From Litorimonas sp947503715 (GTDB lineage: Bacteria; Pseudomonadota; Alphaproteobacteria; Caulobacterales; Maricaulaceae), in the NCBI RefSeq assembly GCF_050271975.1, contig NZ_CP189850.1:806001-870000 (forward strand): a stretch of 64,000 bases of DNA, read 5' to 3'. The translations under genes were made by a program, and so were the position numbers. This document shows positions 60,456 to 64,000 of the stretch, piece by piece. Every line of letters starts with the position of its first letter. Positions within the stretch are counted from its first letter, which is position 1. Below the pieces are notes generated by a model. It was given only the letters and a program-made list of their open reading frames with translations. It was not told the DNA's origin and ran no database searches.

Positions 60456-62984
60456 CTATCTCAACTGGCTGAGAATTGTTGTATCAGTGATGTTATCATC
60501 TTCGGCCAAAAGGAAGGCCTTGGAAAGGACAATGGAAAGTCCCCGATCACCTTCAAAGGGCAGGTAGAGATTATCGAGTGACTTATTCTTACCTCGCCCG
60601 GGAACAATACAAAGGTAACGATCACCACGACTCGCAATTTGAATATTACCGCTACCGATATGGATGTTGTAGAGATGACGCTTTCCCTGAACTTGAAGGA
60701 ACCGACCTTCGATTTTTGCAATATCTCTGATTTTTAAACGGGGTAATAGTTTCTCCAGAACGGCCTTGCGCGTTTTGGCCGTTTCATTGAGATTGCCAAA
60801 AGCAAAGCTTTGCCAATATTGTTGCGTCCGCGGGGCTCCGCCTCGGTCGGCCCAAGTCGGATCATTCCCTACGCTAGCTACACCCACAAAGAGATCCGCA
60901 TCCCGCAGAATTTCAGAGAGGATAATCGGTGGAATATCTATAAGGTCGACGGGCGTATCATCTGCCTTGACGAAGCGCACCTGATCCGTCGCGACAAAAT
61001 CCCAAATACCGGAATCGTTGAAACTATCCGCCTCGTCTAATATTTCATCAATCCAGAACTGCGCCGTCAAATCATAGGCGGGTAAAGGCTTTTGGGCAAT
61101 TTCATTGTCCCGCCCATCATCATAGGCCCCCATCAGTGAATAAGACCATCCGCGTATGGCCGCCAATGCGTTGAGCTGATGCTGTTTAAGAATATGTGCC
61201 GCCATCCGATTTGAATAAACACGTGTAGTAATTTCCGCATCGGTGAGAATGTAAACTTCGCGATAGGCTTGCTTTAACGGTTGCTGAATTTGTAGTATTT
61301 CAAAACGGTCTCGCCAAGCCATGATTGTGTCAATGTCACTCATAACGGGGTGCCAAAGTCGTAAAGACGTAATGTCAGCATCAATGGTTTTCCCCGTCAC
61401 ATCTTCCCATTTTTCATTATGGAAAAGGGCGGGAACTGTATCGCCGTTAATTTCTAATTGCCAAATTAGTGTTCGGGCCAAAGGTCCGACGAGACCGTGA
61501 TTCAGGTAGGCTTTGCGATGCGCTTCGGGGGTCCAACTCATATCCTCGGTATAGAGACGGTCGATCCGGTCACGCTGGGCGGTCGACGCCTTCTTGATAT
61601 TTTTGGCCGTTGCACGGATTGCGGTGAGTTGCTTTTTCAGCGTCTCACTTTCCTTGATAAAGCTCGGCACAGATTTTTGCGCTGAACCGTCAGGCTTGAT
61701 CCAAGACAGTTTTGCCTCGCCAATGCGTCGGGCATCCAGACGCAAGGTATAATCTTTGAAAGCATAATCACGCAGGCCTTGGGTCAAACCAAAATCCGGC
61801 GCAGCCATTTCTTCGATTTCTGCTGATTTCAGGCCCAAGCGTTTTGCGTTTTCGTCAATTTTCTTTTGTATGAGTTTTTGGGTATTGTTCTGCTTTACGC
61901 GGAGCTTAAGGCGTGAAAGATGCGCGACGCCGGATAGGCCTTTTGAGGTGGACAGTGTGTAAATACAGGCATTGCCAAGCGCAGGTGCGGCGGGGCCAAT
62001 TCCGGGAAGGCGTTCGAAACATTTTTCTGCGAGCGCTGCGATTGAGGCAAGGCTCTTCTCATCATGAAATCTGGCCATACCCCAAACCAGGCCTTTTATC
62101 ATGGTTTGCAACGTGCCGTGCAATTGACCACGACTATAATAGTGGCGCGCCTCTGCTTCTGGGTAATGAAAGGCATTGGATGTTTTGCCGGCCCAGCTCG
62201 CCCAATCCTGAAAAGCGGTCCGAAATTCATCTTTACCAAGACGTTCGATATCTGTCGTCAAAGCGGTTTGAAGCTTCTTCGTCGGCTTTGATCCGTTTGC
62301 AGATGCTGCTGAGTTGAAGAGGCGGTTCCAATTCTCTAATTGTTTTTCCGAAAGGCCATTTGTCCAATTCCGAATATGCTCAGCGAGATATGTATTTCCC
62401 AATTCAAAAACGGGCGTAGGCCCGTCCTCTCCAACGATTGCGGCAATTTTTAGCTGAGCTTTTTGTAGGTTGGTACCATAACTGCGGGTTGCCCATTCCG
62501 GCCAAGTTAGCATGTCTTTCAGGCTAAGGAGCTCTGAATCTGTCAAACCTTCTCGCTTAACAGCCTTCTCAAGCTGAGAGACGATAAGTCCGATGGGCCA
62601 TTGATAGAAGCGTCCCGATTTTCGAGCTTTTAAGATCGCCAGCAGATGAATAACCTGAGTCGGCGTAAACTCCGCCTTACGTCTGAGAAGAAGGCCATAT
62701 GCTTCGCGGAGATTATACCCATAAGTCTCGTTCCCTTTCTGAGCAAAAGGCGGGTTTTCTGCGAAGAACAGGAGAAACTCTGCGCGTTCGGTCGGGCTCA
62801 GCTCGGTATACCCAATGTCAGCGGGAGAGCCTTTAAACGGTTGGTATCTGTGATAAGCTCCGTCTTTCACAAAGAGCTCAAAGAATTTTTTCATGAGTGG
62901 AGGGGCCGGTGTTAGATTTTCTTGTCCGGCTTGCCGTTGTTCAGATTCGGCTGGTGTTGATTTTTTCTTGCGCTTCCAGAACAT
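60456..62984 (-). CDS. DUF4132 domain protein (C-terminal DUF7737-like part)
   Basis: An 842-residue soluble protein. The N-terminus (MFWKRKKKSTPAESEQ) is basic and then the chain is largely helical. A DUF4132-type region spans about residues 420-640 (LDARRIGEAKLSWIKPDGS, RAYLNHGLVGPLARTLIWQLE, ITSLRLWHPVMSDIDTIMAWRDRF, FEILQIQQPLKQAYREVYILTDAE, MAAHILKQHQLNALAAIRGWSYSLMGAYDDG). The last 100 residues (VQGKRHLYNIHIGSGNIQI, YLCIVPGRG, DNLYLPFEGD) match the DUF7737 pattern. No WGR domain is present, unlike MolR/YehI. Its ribosome-binding site is in a terminator hairpin. The function is unknown. Confidence 0.85.
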   Translation of the reverse strand: MFWKRKKKSTPAESEQRQAGQENLTPAPPLMKKFFELFVKDGAYHRYQPFKGSPADIGYTELSPTERAEFLLFFAENPPFAQKGNETYGYNLREAYGLLLRRKAEFTPTQVIHLLAILKARKSGRFYQWPIGLIVSQLEKAVKREGLTDSELLSLKDMLTWPEWATRSYGTNLQKAQLKIAAIVGEDGPTPVFELGNTYLAEHIRNWTNGLSEKQLENWNRLFNSAASANGSKPTKKLQTALTTDIERLGKDEFRTAFQDWASWAGKTSNAFHYPEAEARHYYSRGQLHGTLQTMIKGLVWGMARFHDEKSLASIAALAEKCFERLPGIGPAAPALGNACIYTLSTSKGLSGVAHLSRLKLRVKQNNTQKLIQKKIDENAKRLGLKSAEIEEMAAPDFGLTQGLRDYAFKDYTLRLDARRIGEAKLSWIKPDGSAQKSVPSFIKESETLKKQLTAIRATAKNIKKASTAQRDRIDRLYTEDMSWTPEAHRKAYLNHGLVGPLARTLIWQLEINGDTVPALFHNEKWEDVTGKTIDADITSLRLWHPVMSDIDTIMAWRDRFEILQIQQPLKQAYREVYILTDAEITTRVYSNRMAAHILKQHQLNALAAIRGWSYSLMGAYDDGRDNEIAQKPLPAYDLTAQFWIDEILDEADSFNDSGIWDFVATDQVRFVKADDTPVDLIDIPPIILSEILRDADLFVGVASVGNDPTWADRGGAPRTQQYWQSFAFGNLNETAKTRKAVLEKLLPRLKIRDIAKIEGRFLQVQGKRHLYNIHIGSGNIQIASRGDRYLCIVPGRGKNKSLDNLYLPFEGDRGLSIVLSKAFLLAEDDNITDTTILSQLR

Positions 62985-63020
62985 AAAAAATCCCCCTTCG
63001 GTTTATATGGCGAAGGGGGA
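62985..63020 (-). terminator. Terminator/attenuator hairpin between the carbonic anhydrase and DUF4132 genes, carrying the ribosome-binding site
   Basis: On the minus strand TCCCCCTTCG (63011-63020) and CGAAGGGGGA (62991-63000) form a perfect ten-base-pair stem with a ten-base loop, then TTTTTT (62985-62990) and directly the DUF4132 ATG at 62984. The 3' arm contains AAGGGGG, the only Shine-Dalgarno-like sequence for that gene. Confidence 0.85.
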
Positions 63021-63053
63021 CTGTAATTCATCAATCCTAAGATTGTATTTTAA

Positions 63054-63899
63054 CTACTCAATCGGGGACAGCAGTTCTGGTGCTGTGACGAGCTGGCGGA
63101 CGCCGTGGCTTTCTGTCTCGTTAAAGACGTTACCGGACTTTGCCCACGCGTCGAGGGACGCGATGTCGAGCTTTTCACATTGTGGGCGGACCGACCATGT
63201 GACTTGTGCTGGCGAGCAGACGGACTGATTATAGCTCGGCCCTGTTGTGGAGCCACGGAAGACGATGGGTGTGCCGTTTCCTGTTGGGAGGGCTTTTGGC
63301 TGATACTTAAAGTTCAGACGATTGCCTTGGTAAGCATAGTCCATGAAGTCGGACGCATTGCGGTCATTGACGACGAGGAAGACTTGCGTCTCCACGCGCA
63401 GAACCGGATCCGTACAAGTGTCCGGCACACAGGCACCAAGGCCTTCGCCCGGTGTTGCGTCACAGGATGTGTGGACCCAGTGGACCTCGATCGTGTCGCC
63501 GGATTTAACTTTGCCGTAGCTGCCTTCATAAGGCGCGAGTTCTGCTGCCGTCAGATCAGCCGTTTCATTACAGGCATATCCACCGTAATCGCTATCATCG
63601 ACAAACATCTCAAAACCCGGACCTTTATGTTCGGCATTTGTGTGGGTGTGAATATTGCAGAGATTCATCTGACCGCTGGACGGGGCCATTGTGAAGTCTG
63701 TCAGGTTAAGACCGACTTTGCTGGAAATATCGCGCGGTGTTTGCGGGCCCATTGTCGTGCAGAGCGGGCCATCGGCTGTCGCCATTTTCACGTCTGTTTT
63801 GGCCATTTCAGCCTCTTTGACCATCGGGTCGGTTTCACAGGCTGCGAGACCAAGTGCGGCGACGCCCATGACGAGTGTGGATTTCATAAATTTGGACAA
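63054..63899 (-). CDS. Delta-class carbonic anhydrase-like lipoprotein
   Basis: A 281-residue protein. TTG 63899 is chosen because GGGGAG lies six bases upstream; ATG 63887 is an alternative. The lipoprotein signal reads FMKSTLVMGVAALGLAAC (Cys21). The delta-CA core is NLCNIHTHTNAEHKGPGF (His84, 86, 91), SGDTIEVHWVHTSC (His140, 143) and later TQVFLVVNDR and CSPAQVTWSVRPQCEKLD. Delta carbonic anhydrases, first known from diatoms, hydrate CO2; a periplasmic or outer-membrane location would serve CO2/bicarbonate uptake. Paired Cys suggest disulfides. It ends at the terminator before the DUF4132 gene. Confidence 0.88.
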   Translation of the reverse strand: MSKFMKSTLVMGVAALGLAACETDPMVKEAEMAKTDVKMATADGPLCTTMGPQTPRDISSKVGLNLTDFTMAPSSGQMNLCNIHTHTNAEHKGPGFEMFVDDSDYGGYACNETADLTAAELAPYEGSYGKVKSGDTIEVHWVHTSCDATPGEGLGACVPDTCTDPVLRVETQVFLVVNDRNASDFMDYAYQGNRLNFKYQPKALPTGNGTPIVFRGSTTGPSYNQSVCSPAQVTWSVRPQCEKLDIASLDAWAKSGNVFNETESHGVRQLVTAPELLSPIE

Positions 63900-64000
63900 G
63901 ATAGTCTCCCCATTGAAGGTAATGCTATGCCGCCGGTCCGACGACTTGTCCTTACATACGCGATAGCAGGTGAAACGGTTGCTGACTCTCTTTCTATATT

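Overview
The window comes from a chromosome of an alphaproteobacterium, most likely a marine, Caulobacterales/Maricaulales-like (Hyphomonadaceae or relatives) heterotroph. This is inferred from moderate GC, COQ9, an AlkB alkane hydroxylase, DUF465/YdcH pairs, TadG-like envelope proteins, Sec lipoproteins and the strand layout; no rRNA, tRNA, CRISPR array, insertion sequence or prophage is visible. Gene density is very high, many neighbours overlap, and six convergent gene pairs overlap by exactly four bases at their stop codons.

Layout. 1-3.5 kb: tail of a PH-like gene, a membrane-anchored FGE/SUMF1-domain protein, a Gln/Gly/Ala-rich secreted protein and a lipoprotein. 3.7-11.9 kb: housekeeping (aconitase acnA, septation protein yciB, an AGCS sodium:amino-acid symporter, an aromatic/aspartate aminotransferase, mtgA, a PPK2 polyphosphate kinase). 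12-28.4 kb: a YceI lipoprotein, two TadG-like proteins, an alkane monooxygenase with a divergent TetR regulator, a DUF2959 lipoprotein, two SDR/FAD oxidoreductases, a type-B carboxylesterase, a nitrilase, purT, three tandem related envelope proteins, a methyltransferase and an AraC regulator. 28.4-32 kb: an AraC-type half-site array, a possible 28-codon gene with its own terminator, and an SDR-DUF1330-DUF2855-crotonase cluster that looks catabolic. 32-46 kb: an OMP-like lipoprotein, an EEP nuclease/phosphatase, an ATM1-type ABC exporter, a WecG/TagA glycosyltransferase, a BCCT transporter, a secreted protein interrupted by an in-frame TAG, a DUF2945 protein, clpB, a methyltransferase, a DUF4282/AT-hook fusion and an M23 endopeptidase. 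46-57 kb: a YdbH/AsmA-like giant protein with an apparent ATT start, a glyoxalase-II-like hydrolase, two possible sRNAs, a peroxiredoxin, a 0.9-kb gene-free stretch, COQ9, a NatAB-type ABC pair, an alpha/beta hydrolase and a class-C beta-lactamase-like lipoprotein. 57-64 kb: a carotenoid-oxygenase gene coupled to a thiolase gene, a DUF4132 protein paired with a small protein that looks like a ubiquitin/MoaD-type beta-grasp protein ending in Gly-Gly, and a delta-class carbonic anhydrase lipoprotein.

The best candidates for undescribed biology are the DUF4132/Ubl-GG pair, whose ribosome-binding site lies inside a terminator hairpin, the membrane-bound AT-hook protein, the C/U-rich-loop RNA genes near 50.1-50.4 kb, and the AraC site array in front of a short gene near 28.5 kb. 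Function calls rest on motifs read by eye; no database search was possible.
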